A stretch of 64,000 nucleotides of DNA, taken from the NCBI RefSeq assembly GCF_001591765.1, contig NZ_BCVN01000001.1, positions 1 to 64,000 of the forward strand, written 5' to 3'. Of this stretch, positions 54,242-64,000 are shown one piece after another (position 1 is the stretch's first letter; every line of letters starts with the position of its first letter). The notes beneath the pieces were generated by a model. That model was given only the letters and a program-made list of their open reading frames with translations, had not been told where the DNA came from and did no database searches. The position numbers were made by a program, and so were the translations under genes. The DNA is from Pseudolactococcus raffinolactis NBRC 100932. GTDB taxonomy: Bacteria; Bacillota; Bacilli; Lactobacillales; Streptococcaceae.

Positions 54242-54637
54242 ATGTTAAATAAAAGTTTACTAATTGGTCGTTTGACCGCACAGCCGGAAGTGAAGAAAAC
54301 ACCAACGGATAAATCTGTCTTGCGCGTGACCTTAGCTGTTAGCCGACAATTTAAAAACGCTGATGGGCAACGGGATGCAGATTTTTTGACCATTATCATT
54401 TGGGGCAAACCCGCAGAGCTATTTGCATCCTACGGTAAAAAAGGCAGTCTAGTTTCGATTGAGGGAGAACTCCGAACGCATCGTTACGAGGACAAAGCTG
54501 GTGTAACTCACTATGTGACAGAAGTCCTATGTCATCAGTTCAATCTGTTAGAAAGTAGAGCAGCAGTTGCGCTTAGAGAGAATCAGGTTGAGACGGTGAC
54601 CGATGTCATGCTAGAGGATGAAGATTTGCCGTTTTAG
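54242..54637 (+). CDS. ssbB: Single-stranded DNA-binding protein SsbB-type
   Basis: A 131-residue SSB with an OB fold (LLIGRLTAQPEV, ADFLTIIIWGKPAE, GSLVSIEGELRTHRYED) and the acidic C-terminal tip DEDLPF that recruits partners. The short length without a long glycine-rich linker is that of competence-induced SsbB in streptococci rather than the housekeeping SSB. It would store incoming transforming DNA. The start is 11 bases after AGGAGG. The upstream com-box-like element and hairpin suggest competence regulation. Confidence 0.9.
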   Translation: MLNKSLLIGRLTAQPEVKKTPTDKSVLRVTLAVSRQFKNADGQRDADFLTIIIWGKPAELFASYGKKGSLVSIEGELRTHRYEDKAGVTHYVTEVLCHQFNLLESRAAVALRENQVETVTDVMLEDEDLPF

Positions 54638-54670
54638 TATCGGTCATAAATGTAGAAAATGGAGACCTAG

Positions 54671-55828
54671 ATGAAACTCAATAAAAAGGTGATAAAATTT
54701 GCCTATGCTTCTACTGTCGTAGTGGGAGCATTGACCCCATATTTAATATCTGGTGGAATAGTTAAGGCTGAAACACCCCAAGATAATCCAGTCGAGACTT
54801 CCGAAGAAAGAACAGGAAACGGAATCCCAGAGGATTTGCAAGAAACATATTTGGCTCAAATACCAGATGCTTTGCCAGCTGCAGCGCGTAGCAGTATATT
54901 TAATCCACGTTTAAGCGCACCAACGACAAATGATGCCTACTATTTTAGTTATAATCCTTTTTATCTTTTTGGATATGGGATGCCTAACTGTACGGCTTAT
55001 GCTTGGGGGAGAGCCTATGAAATTTTAGGATCAAAACCAGACCTTTCCCTAGGTAATGCTAATCAATGGTGGGGGTATAATGCTGGTAAGTATGCTTCAG
55101 GTAAGACACCTCGGGTCGGATCAGTTGTATGTTGGGGGAGCCCAGCAGGTGGCGGCTATGGCCATGTGGCAGTCGTTGAAGAAGTTAATGGAGATACTCT
55201 GACAATATCCGAATCAAGTTGGGGTTGATCTTTCTTTAGGACTAGAAAGATCAATAAGAACAATATGGGCGCAGGTTTCCAAGGCTATATCTATTTAGGG
55301 GATTTTTCGAATAAGACAAATACACTTGGTGACTGGGTGACAGAAAAGACATGGTCAACACTAAATATAGGGATATGGGATTATTATACAACTGCTCATA
55401 CCTTAAGATGGCAATACTATGATCTTGATAAAAAAGAATGGCATGAACTTCAAAGAGGTGCTTCCAACTGGACTAGTCTAGCAGTACCCAAAGGAAATTA
55501 TTGGGTTAAGGTGGATGTTTTAGACCAAAATAATAATGTTATTGAGTCTAAAACAATGGGTACTGATGGTGCAACAAAGAGTGTCATTGATGCAGTAAAT
55601 GTCACACGAGAATCAAACGGAGACTACTTACTGGGTGCTATCAGTAATAACCCATACATGTCCTATGTTGCAAAATTATATAACTATCAAACGGGGCAGT
55701 GGTTTACCCAGTTTAATTCACAATGGGCAAGATTTAGGGCGCAAAAAGGCGTGAAGTATCGTGTCCAATTTGAAATTTATGGCTGGAATCGTTGTCTTGA
55801 TTTTAAAGGGTATGATTTCATTGGTTAA
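54671..55828 (+). pseudogene. Interrupted secreted CHAP-domain murein hydrolase
   Basis: Reading from ATG 54671, one protein of 386 codons is interrupted only by an in-frame TGA at 55226-55228 (codon 186). Before it: a signal peptide (AYASTVVVGALTPYLISGGIVKA) and a CHAP domain with the catalytic Cys in PNCTAYAWGRAYE and the His in YGHVAVVEEV, ending ISESSWG. After it, in the same frame, SFFRTRKINKNNMGAGFQGYIYLG completes the CHAP fold, followed by a beta-rich C-terminal domain that may be a triple-tyrosine type wall-binding module. It is 33 bases after ssbB, so probably in the same transcript. Such CHAP enzymes include the competence fratricin CbpD, but that function here is inferred. Confidence 0.82.
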
Positions 55829-55837
55829 GTAAAATAG

Positions 55838-55876
55838 AAACGAATTGTCCGGAAGACGTTTCGTTTCGTTTTTTTA
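55838..55876 (+). terminator. Terminator after the CHAP gene
   Basis: AAACGA near 55842 pairs with TCGTTT near 55862, with an inner GTC/GAC pair, followed by T7. Confidence 0.7.
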
Positions 55877-55912
55877 TTAGCTACATTTTTTACACTTCAC
55901 AATCAAAAATCC

Positions 55913-55941
55913 TTGACTAATCCTGACCAAGTGAGTATAAT
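55913..55941 (+). promoter_or_regulatory. groESL promoter
   Basis: TTGACT (55913-55918) and TATAAT (55936-55941) have 17-base spacing, a vegetative promoter directly before the CIRCE element. Confidence 0.85.
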
Positions 55942-55948
55942 AGAATTG

Positions 55949-55975
55949 TTAGCACTCAAACACACAGAGTGCCAA
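55949..55975. promoter_or_regulatory. CIRCE operator (HrcA site)
   Basis: TTAGCACTC (55949-55957), nine bases, then GAGTGCCAA (55967-55975). This is the CIRCE inverted repeat with one change in the last arm (consensus GAGTGCTAA) and is the binding site of the heat-shock repressor HrcA. Confidence 0.95.
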
Positions 55976-56003
55976 AAATTAAAAATAATTGGAGGCTTAC
56001 CAA

Positions 56004-56288
56004 ATGTTAAAACCATTAGGTGATCGTATTGTTTTACGTGTTAAAAAAGAAGAAGAGAAATCTATCGGTGGCATTGTCTTGACGACAAGTGCCCAAGAGA
56101 AACCATCAACAGCAGAAGTTATTGCTGTTGGCGAAGGTCGTCATACACATCATGGAAAAGTCATCGAGCCAGGCGTGAAGGTCGGCGATGTTGTTGTCTT
56201 TGAAAAATTTGCCGGAACTGAAATTAAAGACGGTTCTGAAACATTTTTGATTGTTCGTGAAGGCGATATCTTAGCAATTGTAGAATAA
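56004..56288 (+). CDS. groES: Co-chaperonin GroES
   Basis: The 94-residue GroES caps the GroEL cavity. [34 protein letters not shown] contains the mobile loop (KSIGGIVLT) and the family signature. The later [15 protein letters not shown] segment is also typical. ATG 56004 follows GGAGG (55991-55995). A TTG 15 bases upstream would add non-conserved residues and was not used. CIRCE and a strong promoter precede it. Confidence 0.98.
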   Translation: MLKPLGDRIVLRVKKEEEKSIGGIVLTTSAQEKPSTAEVIAVGEGRHTHHGKVIEPGVKVGDVVVFEKFAGTEIKDGSETFLIVREGDILAIVE

Positions 56289-56349
56289 TAAACATAATTC
56301 ATAAACCAGACTAAAAACCAGATTCATCACATTATAATTACGGAGGTAA

Positions 56350-57987
<1,638 letters not shown>

Positions 57988-57990
57988 GCC

Positions 57991-58023
57991 AAAAAGAGAA
58001 TCCTTAATTAAGGGTTCTTTTTT
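57991..58023 (+). terminator. groESL terminator
   Basis: AGAATCCTT pairs with AAGGGTTCT (one G-U) around AATT, followed by T6. Confidence 0.88.
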
Positions 58024-58189
58024 GGTGCTGATGATGCATAAAAACTGGCTGTTGAAAGGTGGATCAGATCTTCAATGCGTCAGACGTTGATTTAAATGTT
58101 GCCTTATTCTTCGCAATGCATGTCTAACTATGGTAAGATAAGACAAGTGTGTTATTGAGCATGCAATTTAATTTTGAGAAAGGGAACTC

Positions 58190-58450
58190 ATGGATCAAGA
58201 AAAAATGATCAAGTATTTAAGCTGGGTTGCAACGACGATGTCAGTGATGATGTATGTCTCGTATATCCCTCAAATCGCAGATAATTTAGCGGGTATAAAA
58301 GGGAATCCCATTCAACCATTAGTGGCAGCAATTAACTGTACACTCTGGGTTGTTTATGGATTAGGTAAAAAGCAAAGAGACCTTGCTTTAGCAACGGCTA
58401 ACTTTCCAGGTATTATCTTTGGTCTTGTGACGTTTATCACAGCACTGTAA
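58190..58450 (+). CDS. SemiSWEET family sugar transporter
   Basis: An 86-residue protein with three membrane helices, the size of bacterial SemiSWEETs, which work as dimers to move sugars across the membrane. The PQ motif of this fold is seen in SYIPQIADNLAG near residue 26, and an Asn-Trp binding pair (INCTLWVVYG, near residues 47-56) follows. The sugar is unknown. The gene is alone between groEL and the next terminator, with GAAAGGGA as ribosome-binding site. A weak extended -10 (TGGTAAGAT, 58131) lies upstream. Confidence 0.88.
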   Translation: MDQEKMIKYLSWVATTMSVMMYVSYIPQIADNLAGIKGNPIQPLVAAINCTLWVVYGLGKKQRDLALATANFPGIIFGLVTFITAL

Positions 58451-58497
58451 CTTTGTTAGCTACTATCTGTAATCGAGAAAATGAGTCATGACTAGTC

Positions 58498-58536
58498 AAA
58501 AATCAAGTGTCTTTCTAATCGGACGCTTGATTTTTT
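58498..58536 (+). terminator. Terminator after the SemiSWEET gene
   Basis: AAATCAAGTGTC pairs with GACGCTTGATTT (one G-U) around a ten-base loop, followed by T. Confidence 0.87.
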
Positions 58537-58540
58537 GTCG

Positions 58541-58576
58541 AAAAATAAAAAGAGCACGGCGTTTTCGCCATACTCT
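58541..58576 (-). terminator. Terminator of the minus-strand lipoprotein gene
   Basis: AGAGCACGGCG (58551-58561) and CGCCATACTCT (58566-58576) pair with G-U pairs only on the minus-strand transcript, and the T run on that strand is 58541-58550. Confidence 0.75.
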
Positions 58577-58594
58577 AATGAGAGTCATACAGAA

Positions 58595-59113
58595 TTAACT
58601 GATGCTATCTGTATCCTCTTGGGTAATCGTGATATTACCTAATTCACTATGATCAGGTCTTTGGTAAATCACTTGTATTTTTGCATCAGGAATAATTGCT
58701 TTAACACCATCCATTGTAGGTTTCATACCTTTAACTAAAGTAGGTTTTAAAGCTTCAAAATCAATATTTCCGATAGGGTCTTTGGCGTAGGTATACGTAT
58801 ATACGATGGTATGACCCTCACCTTTTGTAATCGTGATATCAGAGTATGTTCCTGCGAATTGTTGTTTTAAATTTTCGATTTGAGATTGCGCAGCTTCAAT
58901 CATTAAATCAAAATTATCTGTTTTTTCACTAGATGATTGTTTGCTTGATTTTTTTACTTCAGAACTAGCTTTCTTTTCTTCAGATTTTGACGACTTTTTA
59001 ACTGTTTCAGTTTTTTTGTCTGTTGAACTGTCTGTTGACGGCTTGCTGCTACAAGCAGATAATCCTGTCAGTAATGCAGTAGCAGAGAGCAAGATTGCGA
59101 TTTGTTTTTTCAT
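58595..59113 (-). CDS. Lipoprotein with C-terminal DUF4854-like domain
   Basis: The 172-residue protein has a lipobox (LSAC, Cys at about 21), a Ser/Lys/Glu low-complexity stretch to about residue 65, and a compact domain with YSDITITKGEGHTIVYTYTYAKD and GMKPTMDGVKAIIPDAKIQVIYQ. This resembles the DUF4854 domain of streptococcal lipoproteins. No function is known. Its promoter is an extended -10 on the minus strand (TGATATAAT, 59138-59146), with AGGAAAGAGG as ribosome-binding site. It is the only minus-strand gene in this part. Confidence 0.8.
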   Translation of the reverse strand: MKKQIAILLSATALLTGLSACSSKPSTDSSTDKKTETVKKSSKSEEKKASSEVKKSSKQSSSEKTDNFDLMIEAAQSQIENLKQQFAGTYSDITITKGEGHTIVYTYTYAKDPIGNIDFEALKPTLVKGMKPTMDGVKAIIPDAKIQVIYQRPDHSELGNITITQEDTDSIS

Positions 59114-59137
59114 ATTTATTCCTCTTTCCTGATTATA

Positions 59138-59146
59138 ATTATATCA
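59138..59146 (-). promoter_or_regulatory. Extended -10 of the minus-strand lipoprotein gene
   Basis: Read on the minus strand, TGATATAAT is a perfect extended -10 about 25 bases upstream of the start codon. Confidence 0.6.
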
Positions 59147-59301
59147 CATTTTTAAAAACAAGTAAGAAAAACTTGCGTTAGATGGCTAAAATATTTCCTA
59201 TTTCTAAGATGGTCAATAGTTTATCGAAGAACCTTTTTCAAAGTATAGGCCTGCTCCCAAAATAGAGTATCCAATACTTTTACTTGCTGAAAGGTTCAGT
59301 A

Positions 59302-59314
59302 ATTTCCGAACTTT
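59302..59314 (+). promoter_or_regulatory. PurBox (PurR activator site) for purA
   Basis: ATTTCCGAACTTT matches the lactococcal PurBox consensus AWWWCCGAACWWT completely. Its central G (59308) is about 76 bases before the predicted start of transcription, the position known for PurR-activated lactococcal promoters. Confidence 0.85.
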
Positions 59315-59348
59315 GTCATCAGATGGTCAAGGGAAATGAAGAGGAAGG

Positions 59349-59377
59349 TGGCAATCTCTGCTTAGATTTGATATAAT
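59349..59377 (+). promoter_or_regulatory. purA promoter
   Basis: TGATATAAT (59369-59377) is an extended -10; TGGCAA (59349-59354) is a weak -35 at 17 bases. A weak -35 fits a PurR-activated promoter. Confidence 0.65.
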
Positions 59378-59458
59378 AAAGTGTTGCAATTTGAGCAAGT
59401 TTTAAAAGAGTATCGAGTTACAGGTACCTCTAAAGACTGCTTTTGGTCATTTTTAGAT

Positions 59459-59535
59459 AAAATTTTCTTAGACTAGGAAATTCGACGGCGGCTTACAGGT
59501 GTAAGTCCAGGAGAGTTGACGACTAAGATAATTTT
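59459..59535 (+). promoter_or_regulatory. Structured domain in the purA leader
   Basis: AAAATTTTCTTAG (59459-59471) pairs with CTAAGATAATTTT (59523-59535) with a single mismatch, closing a 77-base domain. Inside are TCGAC/GTTGA and GGCTTAC/GTAAGTC helices around AGGT. The purA leader is about 210 bases, so a post-transcriptional control element is likely. I do not recognise the class; no terminator is seen before purA. Confidence 0.5.
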
Positions 59536-59571
59536 AACAAAAATGATCTGAGTTTTTAGAGATGCCTGTAG

Positions 59572-60888
<1,317 letters not shown>

Positions 60889-60900
60889 GAATAGAAATTG

Positions 60901-60931
60901 AGTGCTTGGCTTAGGCTGGGTGCTTTTTTTT
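60901..60931 (+). terminator. purA terminator
   Basis: AGTGCTTGGC (60901-60910) pairs with GCTGGGTGCT (60915-60924), five pairs being G-U, followed by T8. The many G-U pairs make it weaker than most in this window. Confidence 0.65.
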
Positions 60932-61371
60932 ATTTGGGTTGGTGCTGAGAAATGGATTAAAGGGTTAAAAAATAGAATTAAATGGCATGCTCTTTTTTGA
61001 TTGTTATTTTATGGAGTTTGTTTTATATTCATTTTCATATACTCTAATGATATCTGGTTAATTAGAGGCTATATACTTTATATCGGATGTGAAATGAAGT
61101 GAGATTGAAATATAAAGTGTTGATACATTATAAAATAAACCCAATAAATGTTTATGGTTTTTATAAATAAAAAAATAAATAAGAGGTTTGATAAAATAGT
61201 TTATATTGCTTTTTATAAAGGATTTAAGATTTTATTCGTAATAAAATAGGATGGATTTTCAAAAAAACCTTTTATAAAATGATTTTATTTTTAATCTAAA
61301 AACTTTTTTTGCTATATATTATATATAAAGTGAATTTATTTAAACAAAATTTTGTTTTTTAACAAAAAATA
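60932..61371. other. AT-rich intergenic stretch before the type VII operon
   Basis: No gene is visible in these 440 bases. The stretch is extremely AT-rich and contains several TTTATAAA-like words, a palindrome around ATTTTATT-CGT-AATAAAAT (61230-61248), and the 16-base palindrome AAACAAAATTTTGTTT (61341-61356). It may bind a nucleoid protein or regulators; none is proven. Confidence 0.5.
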
Positions 61372-61400
61372 TTGCAAAATAATATGTTTTTTGTTAAAAT
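61359..61400 (+). promoter_or_regulatory. Type VII operon promoter within an inverted repeat
   Basis: TTGCAA (61372-61377) and TAAAAT (61395-61400) have 17-base spacing. An 11-bp inverted repeat (TTAACAAAAAA at 61359-61369 and TTTTTTGTTAA at 61387-61397) surrounds the -35 and overlaps the -10, a good position for a repressor. Confidence 0.65.
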
Positions 61401-61413
61401 AACGATGTGTAAT

Positions 61414-61427
61414 AGAAAGCGTTTTCG
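61414..61427 (+). promoter_or_regulatory. cre-like site at the start of the type VII operon
   Basis: AGAAAGCGTTTTCG matches cre (TGNAANCGNWWNCA) except at the two outer bases. It lies about 7-20 bases after the predicted transcription start, where CcpA would act as a roadblock. Confidence 0.5.
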
Positions 61428-61456
61428 TTACTAATAAAAAATTTTAGGAGAATATT

Positions 61457-61747
61457 ATGGCACAAATTAGTGTAACCCCAGAAGAACTGAAAGAGCAGGC
61501 GCAAGTCTACACTCGTTCGAAAGAAGAAATCGAAGCTGCTATTCAAAATGTGAACAGTATGAATAGTACGATTGCAGAAGAATGGAAAGGTGCAGCTTTT
61601 GAAGCGTATCTTGAACAGTACAACCAACTTTATTCAAATGTTCAAAAATTTGAAGAGTTACTTGCTGACATCAATCAACAGTTGAACAAATATGCAGATA
61701 CGATTGCAGAACGTGATGCCCAAGATGCACAAAGCTTCGGATTCTAA
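61457..61747 (+). CDS. esxA: WXG100 type VII substrate EsxA
   Basis: A 96-residue helical-hairpin protein with the W-x-G motif in EEWKGAAFEAYLEQY near residue 43 and two predicted helices on each side, as in EsxA/YukE. It would be secreted as a dimer through the type VII system and also be needed for its function. AGGAGAA precedes the ATG. It is the first gene of the operon, and a partial terminator after it would give more EsxA than the other products. Confidence 0.95.
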   Translation: MAQISVTPEELKEQAQVYTRSKEEIEAAIQNVNSMNSTIAEEWKGAAFEAYLEQYNQLYSNVQKFEELLADINQQLNKYADTIAERDAQDAQSFGF

Positions 61748-61752
61748 CATTG

Positions 61753-61775
61753 AGCGCCTATTATGGCGCTTTTTT
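61753..61775 (+). terminator. Hairpin terminator between esxA and essA
   Basis: AGCGCC (61753-61758) pairs with GGCGCT (61765-61770) around TATTAT, followed by six T. Some transcripts must pass it because essA has no other promoter. Confidence 0.8.
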
Positions 61776-61793
61776 CAAAGGGATATATTAATT

Positions 61794-62252
61794 ATGAAGT
61801 TTGTTACTTTCGTATTGCTCTTGGCCATTTTTTCTCCTATAAATGTAAAAGCCGATAGTAATGGTAGTTTAAAATTGAATACGGATATTCTCACGGGGAA
61901 TCAGAGTCAAGCTGGTAGTGTGGGCGATTTTCCAGTGCGTGGTCGTTTATTTACAAAAGAATTGGAAGAACAATCTAAAAATCTTGGCTTAGATTCTAAA
62001 CAAGTTGTAGAAAATATAAAAACGGTGGATTTTTCAGTTAAAACAGATGGCACCAAATCAGATAGCGAAGTAAAGAAATATCTTTTTCAAAATTATAAAT
62101 CTCAAGTTATTATTTCTGATAATAAGGAAGATAGTCAACAGGTTAGTTGGTTTGTAATGTTGAGTATTCCTGTTATGATTGTCATTTTGTTTGTAGGGAT
62201 ATTTTCTGGTAGATGGTGGACAAGAAAGCAAAGAAGAAAGGTTAGAAATTGA
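61794..62252 (+). CDS. essA: Type VII secretion protein EssA
   Basis: The 152-residue protein has a cleavable-looking N-terminal signal (KFVTFVLLLAIFSPINVKA), a soluble external part and a C-terminal membrane span (WFVMLSIPVMIVILFVGIFSG) with a basic end. This matches EssA. I start at ATG 61794 (AAAGGGA upstream) because the longer upstream frame would cover the terminator and is not similar. It belongs to the membrane machinery of the system. Confidence 0.85.
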   Translation: MKFVTFVLLLAIFSPINVKADSNGSLKLNTDILTGNQSQAGSVGDFPVRGRLFTKELEEQSKNLGLDSKQVVENIKTVDFSVKTDGTKSDSEVKKYLFQNYKSQVIISDNKEDSQQVSWFVMLSIPVMIVILFVGIFSGRWWTRKQRRKVRN

Positions 62253-62503
62253 TAGAAATAACCCTCGTATTAGAGGGGAAAGAACAGGATTTAGTTATTC
62301 CTACTAAAGTGACTTTTGGTCGATTAAAAATACTGATAGCAGAAGCCTTGGCTGAAAATGGTCGTAGGTTACCTGTTGGCTTTCAATTAGTGTTAAAAGG
62401 TAAATCATTTGAGTTAGGAGAGTTTGATTTAATTTCAGACTTTGGCATATCAAATGGAGATAGTTTGGAAATAGTGTTAGGAGAAACAAATGCAGTTGTT
62501 TAA
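62249..62503 (+). CDS. esaB: Type VII secretion protein EsaB (YukD-like)
   Basis: An 84-residue ubiquitin-like protein (MIEITLVLEGKEQDLVIPTKVTFGRLKILIAEAL and a late ISNGDSLEIVL segment) of the YukD/EsaB family, a cytoplasmic regulator of type VII secretion. It begins with TTG at 62249, overlapping the essA stop by four bases, with AAAGG eight bases before. It overlaps essB by 14 bases. Confidence 0.88.
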   Translation: MIEITLVLEGKEQDLVIPTKVTFGRLKILIAEALAENGRRLPVGFQLVLKGKSFELGEFDLISDFGISNGDSLEIVLGETNAVV

Positions 62504-63605
62504 TGGAAATGAGAAGATTGAATTAGCGAAAGAAAAGAATAAAATCCAAGTTCGTCTTTCAAAAACACAGTATGTTAGCGATGCTTTACCAGTTATTCGA
62601 AAGTATGTTGATGCTCAAGAAACGGACGATACATTGCTTGTGACGCTTGAGTTACCAGAGAAAGCGATAAGCTTCAGCGAGCAAACTTTAATTAGTAAAA
62701 CTAGAGTAGAAAAACTGCAGTTAGCAGATAAAGTTAGGCAATTAACTGCTTTTATCGGTAAATATCAAATTCCTTTTATTCATCCTAATAATCTATACCT
62801 AGACGGTGAACGTCTTTTTGTCGTTTATTCGGGGTTACAGGATATTCTTGCTCCAAAGGAAAATGATGCCACTTTGTTTTTGAAAAATATGAAAGCACTT
62901 ATTTTATCAATCTTTAATCAGAAATCAAGTTATGAAAAACTACTTGAAGGCGGATCAGCTTTAAATGATAAATTTTCACAATCAATTGTTAACGCGAAAA
63001 ATCCTGAAGAATTATTTTCGATTGTCAGAAATGAGCTTGTAGAAACACAGGAGAAAGTTCGCGCCACTAAACAGTTAGTATCTAAGAAAAGATATCAGAT
63101 GTATCGTTTTGCTGGTGTTTTTGCTATTGTTATCGCTCTTGTTTCGGTTATCTTCCTTTATCGTTCGACTAAGTCTGCGGAAAAACAATCAGCGATTATT
63201 GAAGCGCAGACAAGTTTTATGACGAATAACTATGCTAAAACTCAAGGTGATTTAGAAAAATATGAGCCACAGGATTTAACAAAGTCAGCGAAGTATATCC
63301 TAGCTGTTTCAAGTGTTAATTTGTCAGACTTGACAGCAACTCAAAAACAGACAATTTTAAATAATATTTCTATCAAAACTGATAATAATACGCTTAATTA
63401 TTGGGTTTATATTGGTCGCGGGAATTTTGATAAAGCTTTGAATTTGGCACAAAATCTTGGAGATGAGCAGCTGACACTTTTAGCTTATACTGATCTTTAT
63501 CAAGCAACGAAACTAAACGATAAGATGGATGGGGCGAAGAAACAAAAACTTTTAGCTGATTATAAAAAACAGATTGAAGGATTGACAGCGAAGTTAGGTC
63601 AGTGA
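62490..63605 (+). CDS. essB: Type VII secretion protein EssB
   Basis: The 371-residue EssB has an N-terminal soluble pseudokinase-like domain (about 1-210), one membrane span (residues about 213-230, FAGVFAIVIALVSVIFLY) and a C-terminal external helical domain. The N-terminal QLADKVRQLTAF and FIHPNNLYLDGERLFVVYSGLQD segments are typical. It is an essential membrane component of the secretion core. AGGAGA precedes the ATG. It overlaps esaB, confirming the operon order. Confidence 0.92.
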   Translation: MQLFNGNEKIELAKEKNKIQVRLSKTQYVSDALPVIRKYVDAQETDDTLLVTLELPEKAISFSEQTLISKTRVEKLQLADKVRQLTAFIGKYQIPFIHPNNLYLDGERLFVVYSGLQDILAPKENDATLFLKNMKALILSIFNQKSSYEKLLEGGSALNDKFSQSIVNAKNPEELFSIVRNELVETQEKVRATKQLVSKKRYQMYRFAGVFAIVIALVSVIFLYRSTKSAEKQSAIIEAQTSFMTNNYAKTQGDLEKYEPQDLTKSAKYILAVSSVNLSDLTATQKQTILNNISIKTDNNTLNYWVYIGRGNFDKALNLAQNLGDEQLTLLAYTDLYQATKLNDKMDGAKKQKLLADYKKQIEGLTAKLGQ

Positions 63606-63663
63606 GAAATATCGCAAAATAAAGTTAGGCTCGGGTTGGTGCAGGAATTAAGGGAGATGTATC

Positions 63664-64000
63664 ATGGTAAATTTTTTGGATCAAGCGGAGAATGATAGTA
63701 AAAATCATCTGACTAAACAGAAAAAAGAAATAAAATATATCACACTTTTAGAAATTGTATTGATAATAATGTTGTTAATACAATCTTGGTTTTTTAGAGT
63801 TATAGACTTAGAATCACAAGGGTTTGGCTGGTTTATAATTCTAGGAGGTTGGGTTCTTGTTCTAATGTTTGTCATAACAGTTATAGTATTAGCTGTACAT
63901 ACTTTCCTTCTTCTTGATAAGTGGAAAATAGATTATATTAGAGAAATAAATATTTATTCATTCATTATATATTTAGTTGTTAATATCATTTTCCTTTTCG
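63664..64000 (+). CDS. Partial membrane protein, downstream of essB
   Basis: A reading frame opens with ATG 63664, seven bases after GGGAG, and runs to the window end without a stop (112 codons seen). It starts MVNFLDQAENDSKNHLTKQK, then has at least three strong membrane spans (LLEIVLIIMLLIQSW, WFIILGGWVLVLMFVITVIVLAV, FIIYLVVNIIFLF). It does not resemble EssC, which usually follows essB, nor EsaA in its visible part. It could be an accessory membrane protein of the type VII operon; the rest lies outside the window. Confidence 0.65.
   Translation, partial: MVNFLDQAENDSKNHLTKQKKEIKYITLLEIVLIIMLLIQSWFFRVIDLESQGFGWFIILGGWVLVLMFVITVIVLAVHTFLLLDKWKIDYIREINIYSFIIYLVVNIIFLF

Noticed and set aside
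61233-61240. A perfect com-box TACGAATA on the minus strand
   Set aside because: It lies in the centre of an AT-rich palindrome and would transcribe only non-coding DNA towards the end of purA; probably chance.

Overview
The window reads as a chromosomal segment of a low-GC Streptococcaceae, most like Lactococcus or Pseudolactococcus. The signs are a rhamnan-type cell-wall polysaccharide locus (rmlACBD followed by rgpA-F), a lactococcal-type PurBox upstream of purA, ezrA, a PepA-type M42 aminopeptidase, a streptococcal-type short SsbB, and housekeeping genes (rsmD, coaD, adhE, rpsB, tsf, groESL, purA). The species is an inference; no rRNA or tRNA gene was seen.

Layout. 1-2.7 kb: rsmD, an ASCH-domain gene, coaD and a SepM-like PDZ/Lon membrane protease, closely packed. 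2.9-5.6 kb: an AgrC/ComD-like GHKL sensor kinase and a LytTR response regulator, followed by an intergenic region with a very structured, apparently promoter- and terminator-bounded RNA. 6.1-12.7 kb: adhE, a Nudix/GNAT/PPase-like/Nudix operon, a HxlR regulator divergent from a frameshifted NAD(P)-binding gene, a DUF2798 membrane protein behind an attenuator-like leader, and a small DUF4649-type gene. 12.8-17 kb: rpsB, a tandem palindromic repeat, tsf and ezrA. 17.1-40.7 kb: the cell-wall polysaccharide locus. It runs from dTDP-rhamnose synthesis, through rhamnan assembly and ABC export, to a large accessory block of glycosyltransferases, sugar epimerases, a Wzx-type flippase and Ugd. 41-43.3 kb: a GtrB-like glycosyltransferase and a polytopic partner. 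43.5-51.6 kb: three secreted proteins with ChW repeats (C39-like peptidase, GH25 lysozyme, amidase plus GH73 glucosaminidase) and a small lipoprotein. 51.7-60.9 kb: pepA, a thioredoxin-like gene, a YtpR-like gene, ssbB, an interrupted CHAP hydrolase, groESL, a SemiSWEET, a lipoprotein and purA. 61.4-64 kb: the start of a type VII secretion operon (esxA, essA, esaB, essB and a partial membrane gene).

The most striking candidate system is at 2.9-5.6 kb. A LytTR-consensus site lies upstream of both the regulator gene and the structured RNA, at the same distance from a -10 hexamer. The RNA contains a 26-bp helix whose only non-Watson-Crick pairs are G-U in the plus-strand sense, several C-rich loops and a final terminator. 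This recalls the staphylococcal agr P2/P3-RNAIII arrangement, but no peptide gene was recognised and everything beyond the sequence pattern is inference.

A second candidate is ssbB. A near-consensus ComX (com-box) promoter sits inside the loop of a terminator whose 3' arm carries the ssbB ribosome-binding site. The adjacent downstream gene is a CHAP murein hydrolase (fratricin-like) broken by one in-frame TGA.
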